Assembly: GCA_023410055.1 (NCBI GenBank) | Contig: JAEYQK010000024.1 | Location: forward strand, 89,665 to 153,664 | Direction: 5' to 3' | Length of the DNA stretch: 64,000 nt | Source: Acidobacteriota bacterium | GTDB lineage: Bacteria > Acidobacteriota > Terriglobia > Terriglobales > Acidobacteriaceae | Shown: positions 24,311 to 32,815 of the stretch, piece after piece | How the letters are laid out: every line of letters begins with the position of its first letter | Numbering within the stretch: position 1 is the first letter of the stretch | Program-made: the position numbers and the translations under genes | Notes under the pieces: model-generated | Databases searched by the model: none | What the model saw: only the letters and a program-made list of their open reading frames with translations | Told to the model about the DNA's origin: nothing

Positions 24311-27300
24311 TCATTGAACTATCAAGGTCAGGGCTGCTGAATGTTGCAATGCGCCGCTCGTTGCGTTCAGTTGCAGGTTGTAGGTTTGGGACGCCTGTTT
24401 CATGAAGCCTGGTTCTCCACCGCAGCTGGTCATGCCGAGTATGCCGAAAGTGAGCAGCAGACAAAGCATCAGCACGGCGCGCTTGTTGCGTCTCGCCCCT
24501 GCCCAGCCGAGGTGTACGAGACCCAACATCGGCAGCAACGCCAAACCGAGCAATACCGTACGCGTGCCACCCCTGTGCAGGCTCGCCGCGACTTTGGCGG
24601 TCTGCACTCGTACGGTGATCGTCTGCGTGCCGCTGCCTGCCGCAATCGTGGCGGGGGTGATTGTGTAGGTCGCGCCCGCCGGAAGTCCGGTTAGCGCCAA
24701 GGTGACCGCCGCCGGAAAACTGGTTCCCCCCGTCGGACTCAGCGTGAGCTGGTACGTTGCTACCGCCCCCGGAAGCACCGTGACCGATGTTACGGAGCCT
24801 CCAGCGATCGCGAGTTGGAAGTCCTGAACAGAGAGATTCGTTGCCGTCGAGGCAGAGCCGCTGAAATTGGAATCTCCGCCATAGACGGCCGTCAGGTTGT
24901 GCGCGCCTCCAGCGAGAGTGCTAACCGTCAGCGTGGCCGTGCCGCCGTTGTCCACAGCTCCACTGCCCAGCACCGTCGTGCCGTCCAAAAACGTGACACT
25001 TCCCGTCGGTGCCCCGTTCGGCGATGTTACCTTCGCGGTGAGAACGACATCGCTCTTGAGCATCACGTTGGCAGCGCTGGTCTGCAGCGCAGCTGAGGTC
25101 ACGGCCTTTGTGATCGTAAACGCGGCCGTGCCGTAAGTGACGTCGTAATTGCCCAGCACCGCAGCCGGACTCAGCGCCGCGCTGATGGTGTACGGTGAAC
25201 CCGCGACGGTCTCGCCCGCAGTGCGGCTGTAGGCGGCCGTCACCCTGTCTTCCGCCATGAAGCCAGACAAGGCGCCCGTGAAGGTGGGATCAGGGACTCC
25301 GTACGTCTTCGAGGCGTCGTTGGGCGTTACCGCTGCCGCAGCCTTGCTGATGGTGAAGTTGCCTGCCGAAGCCCCGCTCAGGCTGTTGTAGTTGTTAGTG
25401 TCCGTGGGCGTAAAGTCAGCGGTCACCGCGTACGTACCCACGTTGGTCGGAAGCGTCGAGGAGCCGTTGTATTTCACATTGCTTACCGTGCCCGCGACCG
25501 AACCGGCAACCGTGGCCGCCTGCGCCGACCCGTTATAGGTTACCTGCGAATTTGTTACCGATAGGACCGGCGGTATTGGCTTCCAAACGACTAGCGTGAA
25601 ATCTCGGCTGCCCTCACTGCCGTTTACATCGGTCGCTGTAACCGTAAAGGCATGACTACCTGCGCTTGTCGGCGTGCCCGACAATACGCCGGAACTGGTG
25701 AGGGCCAATCCTCCAGGCAACCTGCCGTTCGAGACCGCATAGGTATACGGTGCTACTCCACCCGTTGCACTCACCGTGACGCTGTAGGCCAGACCATAAA
25801 CGCCATCAGAGAGACTTGATGGAGAGAGCGTGACGGGAATCGCCGTCGAGCCGAGGAGTATGTCGACACTGCTGTTGTTGTAGTCGGCAACCACCAGGTC
25901 TGTTCGCGCGTCTCCGTTGAACTCTCCCAGGACGAGGTCCTTGACCGAATCGAGATGCGCCAGGGTATGTTGCGCCTGGAAGGTTCCGTCACCATTGCCA
26001 AGAAACACGCTCAGATTGCCGCTTAGGCTACTGGCTATGAATAGATCGAGTTTGCCATCGCCATTGAAGTCCCCTGACCGCACTATGCCGGAGCCCGAGG
26101 GAGTCGTGAGGGCAGCACCGGAGGTAAACGTGCCTCCGCCATCACCCATGAATAAACTCACGATGCCGGTACTGGGAGATATCACTGCAAGGTCGGCGAA
26201 GCCATCTCCGTTGTAATCTGCGATCTCAACCTTGCTCGGAGTACCTTCAGTAATCGAAACTGTTGAAGGCGCAGCAAACGTCCCGTCTCCATGCCCAAGG
26301 AAAACCAGCACCGAATCGTTGGTAGACGGGACCACGAGGTCGGGGATGGTGTCATTATCTACGAGTGCGACAGCTAAGCCAGACGGGGAAGCGCCGCCCG
26401 GAATTGCGAACGGGGAAGTTACGGTGAACGTTGCATCGCCGTTGCCGAGGTAAACAGTGACATCGTTGCTGGACGAATCGGCTACCGCGAGATCAGCGCG
26501 GCCATCGCCGTTGAAATCCGCCGCAACAACTCCACAGATTTGCCCAGAGCGGGTGAGAACACCGCCATTGCTAAAGCTACCGTCATCGTTTCCCAGCAAC
26601 AAGTAGATTTGGTTGCTGTCAGCAACCGCAAAGTCCTGGTTGCCGTCCTGATTGAAATCGGCGATAACAATGGCGCTCAGCGCGGAGCTGGAGAAGGCTA
26701 TCGGCGATCCCGGTGCAGGCTCGAATGTTCCATCGCCCTTGCCCAGAAAGATCGAAACCCTTCCTTGATCATCGATGGCAGCAAGGTCTTGTTTGCCGTC
26801 GCTATTGAAATCGCCTGACACTACCGCTCGGTTGCCGACCACCGACAAGCTGGGTCCGGCAATGACCGCAGCTGCGGCAATCGTCGTGACCCTCAGCGAT
26901 GCAACCCCTGAGTTGGCCGAGTTATACGTTCCACCAGCGGGCTCTTGGTAATGTACCCATAGCTTGTGGGTGCCTGCGGACAGAGTTGCCGTATCCAGGG
27001 AGACCGCTGTGTCATTCCTGCCCCCGGTCCCCAGCACGCGAGCCCCATCGTAAAAGGTGAACTTACCGCTCAAGTTGCCGGCTTCGGAGGAAGGAGAGAT
27101 AGTTGTGCCGATACTCACCGTCTGGCCTAACTGAGACGGCGACGGTGTCGCAGAAGTGGTGGCGAGAGCAATGGTCGGATTTGCAGGCTCGTACGCGTTG
27201 ATAATGTTCTGGATTTCGACTGCGCCTGACGGATTCAGTATCGCAGCTTGCTCCAGCAAACTCTTCACCGCCCAAGCAGCCGCAGGAACCGCCGCAAGCA

Positions 27301-28162
27301 CCGTTGAAGTGTTCACTGCCGCATAGGCATTGGCCATCGCGACGATGGCGGCACTTGCGCTGGTTTGGTACACCGACGGAGTTGAAACGATGCTCACCGT
27401 AGAGTTTGCAATGCTAGCAACCGTCTGCGGCGCCACTGCCTGTGCGTCCGGGTTGACGATTATTCTTGAGGCGCTTACGGCAACTTGGAGAGCGTTGCCA
27501 GGAGCAGCCGCCAAGACGGGGGCCTGGTTCACAGCCTGAACTGCGGCGTACCCCAGTGCGACGGCGCTGGCAGGATTCACGGCTACCAACCTCTCGGCCA
27601 AAGCTATTGCCTGAGCTGATATCGCCGCTATGAGGGTCGGGTTTCCGGTTGTTGCGGCTGCCTGGACCGTTGCTGCAGCCAATTGAGCCACTTGGTCCGG
27701 CATGAGACTGACCAGCGACGGACTAACGAATACCCGCGCCGCAGTTGCCAACACACTTTGCGTGTCTTGCGGGGCAGCGACTTGTACAGCGGTGCTGCGC
27801 ACCGTATTGACAGCGGCACTTTCGGCGGCCACGGCCGCCATCGGATTCGTGAATAGCAGTCGCTCCCCTGCATTCGCTACTTCCGAGGCCAAGTTCGCCG
27901 CTTGGACTGGGTTTCCTCCACTCAGAGTCGCAATCGCGCGTTCGATCGCCGATTGATTACCGGTGTTTATGGCAGCCTGCAAAGCCGGGGGCAGGGTCGA
28001 CGTCTGGGCATTCGCGGTATCCGTTGCTCCGCACAGGAGTAAGAGGATCGCGAACATGATGATGAGTTCGATCCGGAACCGCCGCTGAATTGTTGGGAGA
28101 AGGTCGTTAAAAGAAAGACGTTCCTGCCGTAAGTCCCATCCTAGAAGGATCCCAAGGCACAT
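24311..28162 (-). CDS. Large cell-surface protein: FG-GAP propeller with Ig-like domains
   Basis: 1283 residues from the ATG at 28162, with AGGAGT 5 bases upstream; the frame is open 59 codons further up but lacks a ribosome site there. A long signal peptide (hydrophobic about 33-48, ending ANAQ) leads to about 270 residues of Ala-rich helical repeats, an Ig-like domain (about 330-440), seven FG-GAP/VCBS blades (each with a DxNxDGxxD-type calcium loop, two of them degenerate), a putative-Ig domain (PGGLALTSSGVLSGTPTSAG), an MBG domain (SKTYGVPDPTF...), and another Ig-like repeat (SGSVTFLDG-like). The tail has two hydrophobic stretches separated by RRNKR, then MTSCGGEPG and a final beta-rich segment. 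It is probably exported and adhesive or structural. Confidence 0.75.
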   Translation of the reverse strand: MCLGILLGWDLRQERLSFNDLLPTIQRRFRIELIIMFAILLLLCGATDTANAQTSTLPPALQAAINTGNQSAIERAIATLSGGNPVQAANLASEVANAGERLLFTNPMAAVAAESAAVNTVRSTAVQVAAPQDTQSVLATAARVFVSPSLVSLMPDQVAQLAAATVQAAATTGNPTLIAAISAQAIALAERLVAVNPASAVALGYAAVQAVNQAPVLAAAPGNALQVAVSASRIIVNPDAQAVAPQTVASIANSTVSIVSTPSVYQTSASAAIVAMANAYAAVNTSTVLAAVPAAAWAVKSLLEQAAILNPSGAVEIQNIINAYEPANPTIALATTSATPSPSQLGQTVSIGTTISPSSEAGNLSGKFTFYDGARVLGTGGRNDTAVSLDTATLSAGTHKLWVHYQEPAGGTYNSANSGVASLRVTTIAAAAVIAGPSLSVVGNRAVVSGDFNSDGKQDLAAIDDQGRVSIFLGKGDGTFEPAPGSPIAFSSSALSAIVIADFNQDGNQDFAVADSNQIYLLLGNDDGSFSNGGVLTRSGQICGVVAADFNGDGRADLAVADSSSNDVTVYLGNGDATFTVTSPFAIPGGASPSGLAVALVDNDTIPDLVVPSTNDSVLVFLGHGDGTFAAPSTVSITEGTPSKVEIADYNGDGFADLAVISPSTGIVSLFMGDGGGTFTSGAALTTPSGSGIVRSGDFNGDGKLDLFIASSLSGNLSVFLGNGDGTFQAQHTLAHLDSVKDLVLGEFNGDARTDLVVADYNNSSVDILLGSTAIPVTLSPSSLSDGVYGLAYSVTVSATGGVAPYTYAVSNGRLPGGLALTSSGVLSGTPTSAGSHAFTVTATDVNGSEGSRDFTLVVWKPIPPVLSVTNSQVTYNGSAQAATVAGSVAGTVSNVKYNGSSTLPTNVGTYAVTADFTPTDTNNYNSLSGASAGNFTISKAAAAVTPNDASKTYGVPDPTFTGALSGFMAEDRVTAAYSRTAGETVAGSPYTISAALSPAAVLGNYDVTYGTAAFTITKAVTSAALQTSAANVMLKSDVVLTAKVTSPNGAPTGSVTFLDGTTVLGSGAVDNGGTATLTVSTLAGGAHNLTAVYGGDSNFSGSASTATNLSVQDFQLAIAGGSVTSVTVLPGAVATYQLTLSPTGGTSFPAAVTLALTGLPAGATYTITPATIAAGSGTQTITVRVQTAKVAASLHRGGTRTVLLGLALLPMLGLVHLGWAGARRNKRAVLMLCLLLTFGILGMTSCGGEPGFMKQASQTYNLQLNATSGALQHSAALTLIVQ

Positions 28163-28489
28163 CGAGCACTCCTTGCTTACCCATTGGCGGCTGCCATCGT
28201 GCAGCTTAATTTGTGGAAAAACTCGGAACCCGGGTATGAGCTTCAGTGGGAGAGAGAAACAGACGGCGAGTGCGTCTGCACTCAGTCCGCTCTCCGACAC
28301 AGACTTACTGGGAGCTCCCGTAAATGAATAGCATGCCAATCTGAAACAAAGAACGTAACGAAGGTAACCTCTGGCAGAGGCCCAGTTCTACATCGCGGCG
28401 CATGCGCGAGCGGAACAGCTATGTGTGCGACTTGAGCCACCGCCAGTACGCGCGCATCCTCTCGATCTAACTGAAAGTTTTCGTCGGTG
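28163..28489. other. Region between nfo and the large surface protein gene
   Basis: It contains the upstream region of the large gene on the minus strand and no convincing additional gene. No clear terminator or repeat is visible. Confidence 0.4.
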
Positions 28490-29443
28490 TCAGGGCGCGA
28501 CCAATTTTTTCAATGCGTCCACGTTGCGCTGGTCGTCGCCGGGATTGTCGATGGGGGTCTCGGCGATGAAGGCCGCGTGGGCGGTGCGCTTGTCGTTCAA
28601 CAGCCAGCGGAATGGATCAAGGCCAATCGTGCCTTCGCCGATGCAAGCGTGGCGATCGAGGTGTGATCCGCAGGCGGCCTTGGCGTCGTTGCAGTGCCAA
28701 ACCCTCACGTCATCGAGACCGATGGTCTGATCGATCAATCCCAACGTCTGCTCGAAGCCTTCTTTGCTGACGATGTCGTATCCGGCCACGTGCGTATGAC
28801 ACGTGTCAATGCAGACTGCGGCGGGAACGACGCCCTTCAGGATGGCCACGAGTTCGGCGACATGCTCGAATTTGCTGCCCAGCGAGAACTCGGCTCCCGC
28901 TGTGTTTTCAATGAGAATCGTCAGCCCGCCCTGCTTCAGATCGTAACCGTTGATCGCTTCGACGATTCCGGTCGCAACACGGCGAAGCCCCTCTTCCCTG
29001 CTGTGTCCGCGAAATGAGCCCGGATGAAGAACGAGATAATCCGCGCAGAGGGCCAGAGCACGTTCGACCTCGCCACGGAAGGCGTCGACCGACTTGCGGT
29101 GAAACTCGGGATTGCCTCCGGCGAGATTGACAAGGTAGTTCGTGTGAATCACGAGCGGGCTGATGCCGTACTGCTTCCGGAGTTCGCTCATCACCTCGCA
29201 TTGCGACTTGGCCAGCGAGTAGGGTTTCCATTGACGCGGGCTGGACGAGAATATCTGGAAGGTGTTGCAGCCGAGGCGGTAGGCGCGTTCTGCAGCGGTT
29301 TCGACTCCGCCCTGCGTGGACGTGTGTATCCCGATGCGGCGCGAGGTGAGTCTCGGCGGATGCGCCGGACGCGGTGGCATGTGCTTCAGGTTCTGTTCCT
29401 GGGCAATACTGATCGGCATAGGCTTGTGCTTAGGATGCTGCAC
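28490..29443 (-). CDS. nfo: Endonuclease IV (AP endonuclease)
   Basis: 317 residues from the GTG at 29443; ATGs at 29419 and 29380 are alternatives, and the last would match the usual start a few residues before RIGIHTS. The enzyme cuts at abasic sites in base excision repair using a trinuclear zinc site. The TIM-barrel signatures are all there: GIHTSTQGG, NTFQIFSSSPRQWK, VIHTNYLVNLA, LHPGSFRGHS, ILIENTAGAEFSLGSKFEH, CIDTCHTHVAGYDI, WHCNDAKAACGSHLDRHACIGEG, and the late AFIAETPI. Metal ligands (the His, Asp and Glu residues in these motifs) are intact. It is a single gene, divergent from the metallo-beta-lactamase-fold gene. Confidence 0.94.
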   Translation of the reverse strand: MQHPKHKPMPISIAQEQNLKHMPPRPAHPPRLTSRRIGIHTSTQGGVETAAERAYRLGCNTFQIFSSSPRQWKPYSLAKSQCEVMSELRKQYGISPLVIHTNYLVNLAGGNPEFHRKSVDAFRGEVERALALCADYLVLHPGSFRGHSREEGLRRVATGIVEAINGYDLKQGGLTILIENTAGAEFSLGSKFEHVAELVAILKGVVPAAVCIDTCHTHVAGYDIVSKEGFEQTLGLIDQTIGLDDVRVWHCNDAKAACGSHLDRHACIGEGTIGLDPFRWLLNDKRTAHAAFIAETPIDNPGDDQRNVDALKKLVAP

Positions 29444-29494
29444 GTAGAGTGAGAGAATCTACTTGCACGGCTCTTTCATCACATTCATTTCTGC

Positions 29495-30499
29495 ATGAGC
29501 ACAAAACAGAACTGGCCTCTCTCCGATCATTTTAATGGGCGGCGCTTTCACAACCCCGTTCCGCGAACACATGGCTTCGCCGACCTGCTGCGCTGGATCG
29601 CGAATCGAAAACAGGGTTACTGGCCGGAGACTACGAGCAACACATATGCTCCCGCTCCGCCGAAACGGGTGGCTGATCTGCGCGTAACCTTCATCGGGCA
29701 CACCACTCTGTTGGTTCAGATGAATGGGTTGAACATCCTCACGGACCCAATCTGGTCGATGCGTGCGAGTCCTGTGAACTGGGCCGGACCTCGGCGACGA
29801 GCCATGCCGGGGATCCGCTTTGAGGACTTGCCGCCGATCGATGCCGTGTTATTAAGCCACGACCATTACGATCACTTCGATGTGCCGACGCTGGAGCGAC
29901 TAGCTGCGGAACACAACCCTGTGTTTGTCGCCGGGTTGGGAAACGACCGTCGGCTTGCGGAGATCGGCATCAAGAACACAGTTGCACTCGACTGGTGGAG
30001 TTCACATCGGCTCAATGACAACCTACGTTTAACAGCCGTACCGGCGCGCCACTTCTCGGGACGAAACCCGTTTGATCGCGACACCACCCTGTGGTGCGGA
30101 TTCGTCGTGCAAGGGTCGGCGGGATGCGTGTATTTCGCTGGCGACACCGGATTTGGGGATCATTTCGCTGAGATAAGGGAACGGTTCGCGCCTATACGTG
30201 TCGCGCTGCTTCCGATTGGGGCTTTTCGGCCGGAATGGTTCATGGGAGAAGTACATTGCACTCCGCGAGAAGCCGTGGAGGCGCACCGGATACTGTCGCC
30301 AACCGTGAGTGTTGCAACGCACTTCGGAACGTTTCCGCTCGCCGACGATGGGCAGACCGAACCGGTCGAACGATTGCAGGAGCTGGTCACCCCGCTCAAG
30401 CCAGAATCAGGCTTGAACGGGGCACCACCGGAGATTCCGAACGGTAATGAATTCTGGGTTCTAGGCTTCGGAGAAGGCCGCGATGTCCCTCAGCCTTAA
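29495..30499 (+). CDS. Metallo-beta-lactamase-fold hydrolase (NAPE-PLD/UlaG-like)
   Basis: 334 residues. The zinc motif SHDHYDH places H122, H124, D126 and H127, followed by ARHFSGR, FAGDTGFGDHF and ATHFGTF, which supply the other ligands. The N-terminal HTTLLVQMNGLNILTDPIWS and the GPRRRAMPGI segment match the group that includes mammalian NAPE-PLD and bacterial relatives often annotated as outer membrane or cytosolic lipid hydrolases; the substrate is unknown. No signal peptide is seen. Near the C terminus (about residues 299-311, TPLKPESGLNGAP) the coding sequence contains a copy of the dispersed hairpin repeat, so the protein carries a repeat-derived insertion. The gene is divergent from nfo. 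Confidence 0.82.
   Translation: MSTKQNWPLSDHFNGRRFHNPVPRTHGFADLLRWIANRKQGYWPETTSNTYAPAPPKRVADLRVTFIGHTTLLVQMNGLNILTDPIWSMRASPVNWAGPRRRAMPGIRFEDLPPIDAVLLSHDHYDHFDVPTLERLAAEHNPVFVAGLGNDRRLAEIGIKNTVALDWWSSHRLNDNLRLTAVPARHFSGRNPFDRDTTLWCGFVVQGSAGCVYFAGDTGFGDHFAEIRERFAPIRVALLPIGAFRPEWFMGEVHCTPREAVEAHRILSPTVSVATHFGTFPLADDGQTEPVERLQELVTPLKPESGLNGAPPEIPNGNEFWVLGFGEGRDVPQP
30390..30426 (-). repeat. GGTGCCCC hairpin repeat inside a coding sequence
   Basis: CCCCGCTCAAGCC (30390-30402) and GGCTTGAACGGGG (30410-30422) pair at 12 of 13 positions around a 7-base loop, followed by CACC. The reverse strand reads GGTGCCCCGTTCAAGCC, as at 49470. It lies inside the metallo-beta-lactamase-fold gene and keeps the frame. 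Confidence 0.75.
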
Positions 30500-30557
30500 T
30501 GCTACTAGCCACTGACCGCCAGCTCACAGTAAACTGAGTGTTCTTCGAGGGAACATC

Positions 30558-31619
30558 ATGTTGGTAGTTATGCGGGCGCAGGCCACGGAAACACAGGTAC
30601 GCGCCGTTTGCGACAGAATCGAATCGCTCGGATATCGTGCACACGCCATTCCTGGAGAGCAGCGTACCGCTATTGGGATCACGGGCAATAAAGGCATGGT
30701 CGAAGCGGCGACTTTAGAGGAGATGGCTGGCGTTCAGGAAGTGATCCGCGTCAGCAAGCCTTACAAGTTGGTCAGCCGCGATGTGAAGCACGAGAACACG
30801 GTTATCACTTTCGCCGGCAGTAGCGCGACGATTGGTGGCGAGAACATCGCCGTGATCGCGGGACCGTGTGCCGTCGAGACTCGCGAACAGGCGTTTGCCG
30901 TCGCTGAACGCGTGGCGCGAACGGGCGCGCAGTTTTTCCGCGGCGGCGCGTACAAGCCGAGAACCTCGCCGTACTCTTTCCAAGGACTAGGGCTGAACGG
31001 CCTGAAGATTCTCGCCGAGATTCGCGAGCACTTCGGGTTGCGTATCGTCACCGAGGCCATCGATCACGAGTCGTTGGAGCAGGTTGAGCAGTATGCGGAT
31101 GTAATTCAGATCGGCGCTCGCAACATGCAGAACTTCTCGTTGCTGAAGCGCGCGGGAAGATCGTCCAAGCCGGTGCTGCTCAAGCGCGGTATTGCGGCGA
31201 CGCTGGAAGAGTTCCTGATGGCGGCCGAGTACGTGATGAGCGAGGGCAACTACAATGTGATCCTCTGCGAACGCGGCGTGCGCACTTTTGCCGATCACAC
31301 GCGGAATACGCTGGACCTGAGTATTGTTCCGGCCGTACAGCGGCTTTCACACCTGCCGATCCTCGTCGATCCGAGCCACGGAACGGGAAAGCGCAATAAG
31401 GTTCTGCCGTTGTCGCGAGCGGCGGTGGCGGTCGGAGCCGACGGGTTAATCGTCGAAGTGCATTGCGACCCTGACCGAGCTATGTCAGACGGAGTACAAT
31501 CGCTTTATCCTGATCAGTTTGATGAATTGATGTCAGAGGTTCGGCAGATCGCAGGTGTCGTACACCGCAAGGTTGCGGAAGTGGCACAGAGCGCGAGCGT
31601 CCCTGCCTCACACGACTAA
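30558..31619 (+). CDS. aroF: 3-deoxy-7-phosphoheptulonate synthase with N-terminal regulatory domain
   Basis: 353 residues. It joins phosphoenolpyruvate and erythrose-4-phosphate, the first step of the shikimate pathway. Residues 1-75 form the ferredoxin-like domain (MLVVMRAQATETQVRAV...) that mediates feedback control in the Thermotoga-type enzymes. The barrel follows (about 80-345): IAGPCAVETREQ, FRGGAYKPRTSPYSFQG, VTEAIDHESLEQV, QIGARNMQNF, VLLKRGIAATLEEF and VDPSHGTGKR with metal-binding residues. It is a single-domain class without a chorismate mutase. It ends one base before the GTG start of the YVTN lipoprotein gene, implying an operon despite unrelated roles. Confidence 0.94.
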   Translation: MLVVMRAQATETQVRAVCDRIESLGYRAHAIPGEQRTAIGITGNKGMVEAATLEEMAGVQEVIRVSKPYKLVSRDVKHENTVITFAGSSATIGGENIAVIAGPCAVETREQAFAVAERVARTGAQFFRGGAYKPRTSPYSFQGLGLNGLKILAEIREHFGLRIVTEAIDHESLEQVEQYADVIQIGARNMQNFSLLKRAGRSSKPVLLKRGIAATLEEFLMAAEYVMSEGNYNVILCERGVRTFADHTRNTLDLSIVPAVQRLSHLPILVDPSHGTGKRNKVLPLSRAAVAVGADGLIVEVHCDPDRAMSDGVQSLYPDQFDELMSEVRQIAGVVHRKVAEVAQSASVPASHD

Positions 31620-31620
31620 A

Positions 31621-32772
31621 GTGAGAGAGAAGAAATCGGCTGTTCCCATCGTCGGATTGCTGTGCCTTGCAGTGACTCTGATTTTCACTGCCTGCACCAG
31701 CAGGCATGACATCCCCAGCAACTACCGCGAATACGCGTACGTCAGCAACGGCGGCAACGGTACAGTCAGTGTGATTGACCTGCTCAACTTGCGCCCAGTC
31801 ACGACGATCGCTGTAGGCAAGAACCCGACAGGCTTGACGGCCAATCCCAAGAAGAATGAGATCTACGCCGTCAACACGGATTCGGCTAACGTCAGCGTGA
31901 TTGACACCGAAAAGGGGCAAGTCGTCGCAACCGTCGGAGTGCACGGAAGTCCGTACTTCATATCAGTCTCATCAGATGGCAAACGCGGCTACGTAGCGAA
32001 TTCGGCTTCTTCGAACGTCTCCGTGATTGATCTCGAGAAACGCGCAGTGCTCAGCAACATTCGCGTCGGCAATGGGCCCGGGCTGGCCCGCATCTCCGAG
32101 GATGGAAAAACTCTGGTCGTCAGCAATCGGGCTGATAATACCGTCTCGATCGTTGATGCCGAAAAGTTCACGGTGCGCGCGACGATCCCTGTCTGCAAAC
32201 AACCTGAAGACATTGCGATTTTGCCTTGGAACGACAAGGCTTTCGTTTCATGCAGTGGATCGGCACAAGTGGCGTCGATTGACCTCAAGACGAATCAGGT
32301 CCTCGCGTTGCTCGATGTGGGCCACACGCCTGTGAGTTTGGCGCTCAAGCCCGACGGCGGCGAACTCTTCGTTCCGAACTTCAACTCTCAGACGATTTCG
32401 ACAATTGAAACCGGCACTAACGAAGTTGCGGGGAGCTTCTTGATCGGGGACAAACCGGCGCGTGGAATCGTCAGCCCCGACAACTCGACGCTTTACGTCA
32501 GCAACTTCGGAAGCAATTCGGTGTCGATCTTCGGAATCGACAACAGCAAGCTGCAGATGACCATTGGCGTTGGCACGGGCCCTGAAGCAATGGCTTTCTC
32601 ACCGAATCGAATGTTCCTGCTGGTCCTCGATACGCAAGGCGCCGACGTTGCCGCGATTCGCATCACGGAACACCGATACGGAAAGATAACTTCGCCAGCA
32701 GCACTGTACACAACGATTCCCGTTGGTTCGCAGCCGCATGACATCGCCGTGAAGGCGTTCACGGTGAGGTAG
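31621..32772 (+). CDS. YVTN-type beta-propeller lipoprotein
   Basis: 383 residues from the GTG at 31621, one base after the aroF stop; a frame extension of 22 codons overlaps aroF and is unlikely. A signal peptide ends in a lipobox (TLIFTAC). The rest is a beta-propeller of YVTN/40-residue repeats: AYVSNGGNGTVSVID, YAVNTDSANVSVIDT, GYVANSASSNVSVIDL, LVVSNRADNTVSIVDA, FVPNFNSQTISTIE and LYVSNFGSNSVSIFG. About seven blades are visible. Such proteins sit on the outer surface or in the periplasm and bind ligands or other proteins; no specific role can be given. Similar surface propellers occur elsewhere in this window (37504-38817). Confidence 0.8.
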   Translation: MREKKSAVPIVGLLCLAVTLIFTACTSRHDIPSNYREYAYVSNGGNGTVSVIDLLNLRPVTTIAVGKNPTGLTANPKKNEIYAVNTDSANVSVIDTEKGQVVATVGVHGSPYFISVSSDGKRGYVANSASSNVSVIDLEKRAVLSNIRVGNGPGLARISEDGKTLVVSNRADNTVSIVDAEKFTVRATIPVCKQPEDIAILPWNDKAFVSCSGSAQVASIDLKTNQVLALLDVGHTPVSLALKPDGGELFVPNFNSQTISTIETGTNEVAGSFLIGDKPARGIVSPDNSTLYVSNFGSNSVSIFGIDNSKLQMTIGVGTGPEAMAFSPNRMFLLVLDTQGADVAAIRITEHRYGKITSPAALYTTIPVGSQPHDIAVKAFTVR

Positions 32773-32815
32773 AATCAGGCACACGATCACACCTGGTTTG
32801 CTACACTGCCCCACA

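Noticed and set aside
28400..28470. Short open frame before the nfo stop on the plus strand (MRERNSYVCDLSHRQYARIL...)
   Set aside because: Only about 22 codons, no ribosome site and no homology recognised.
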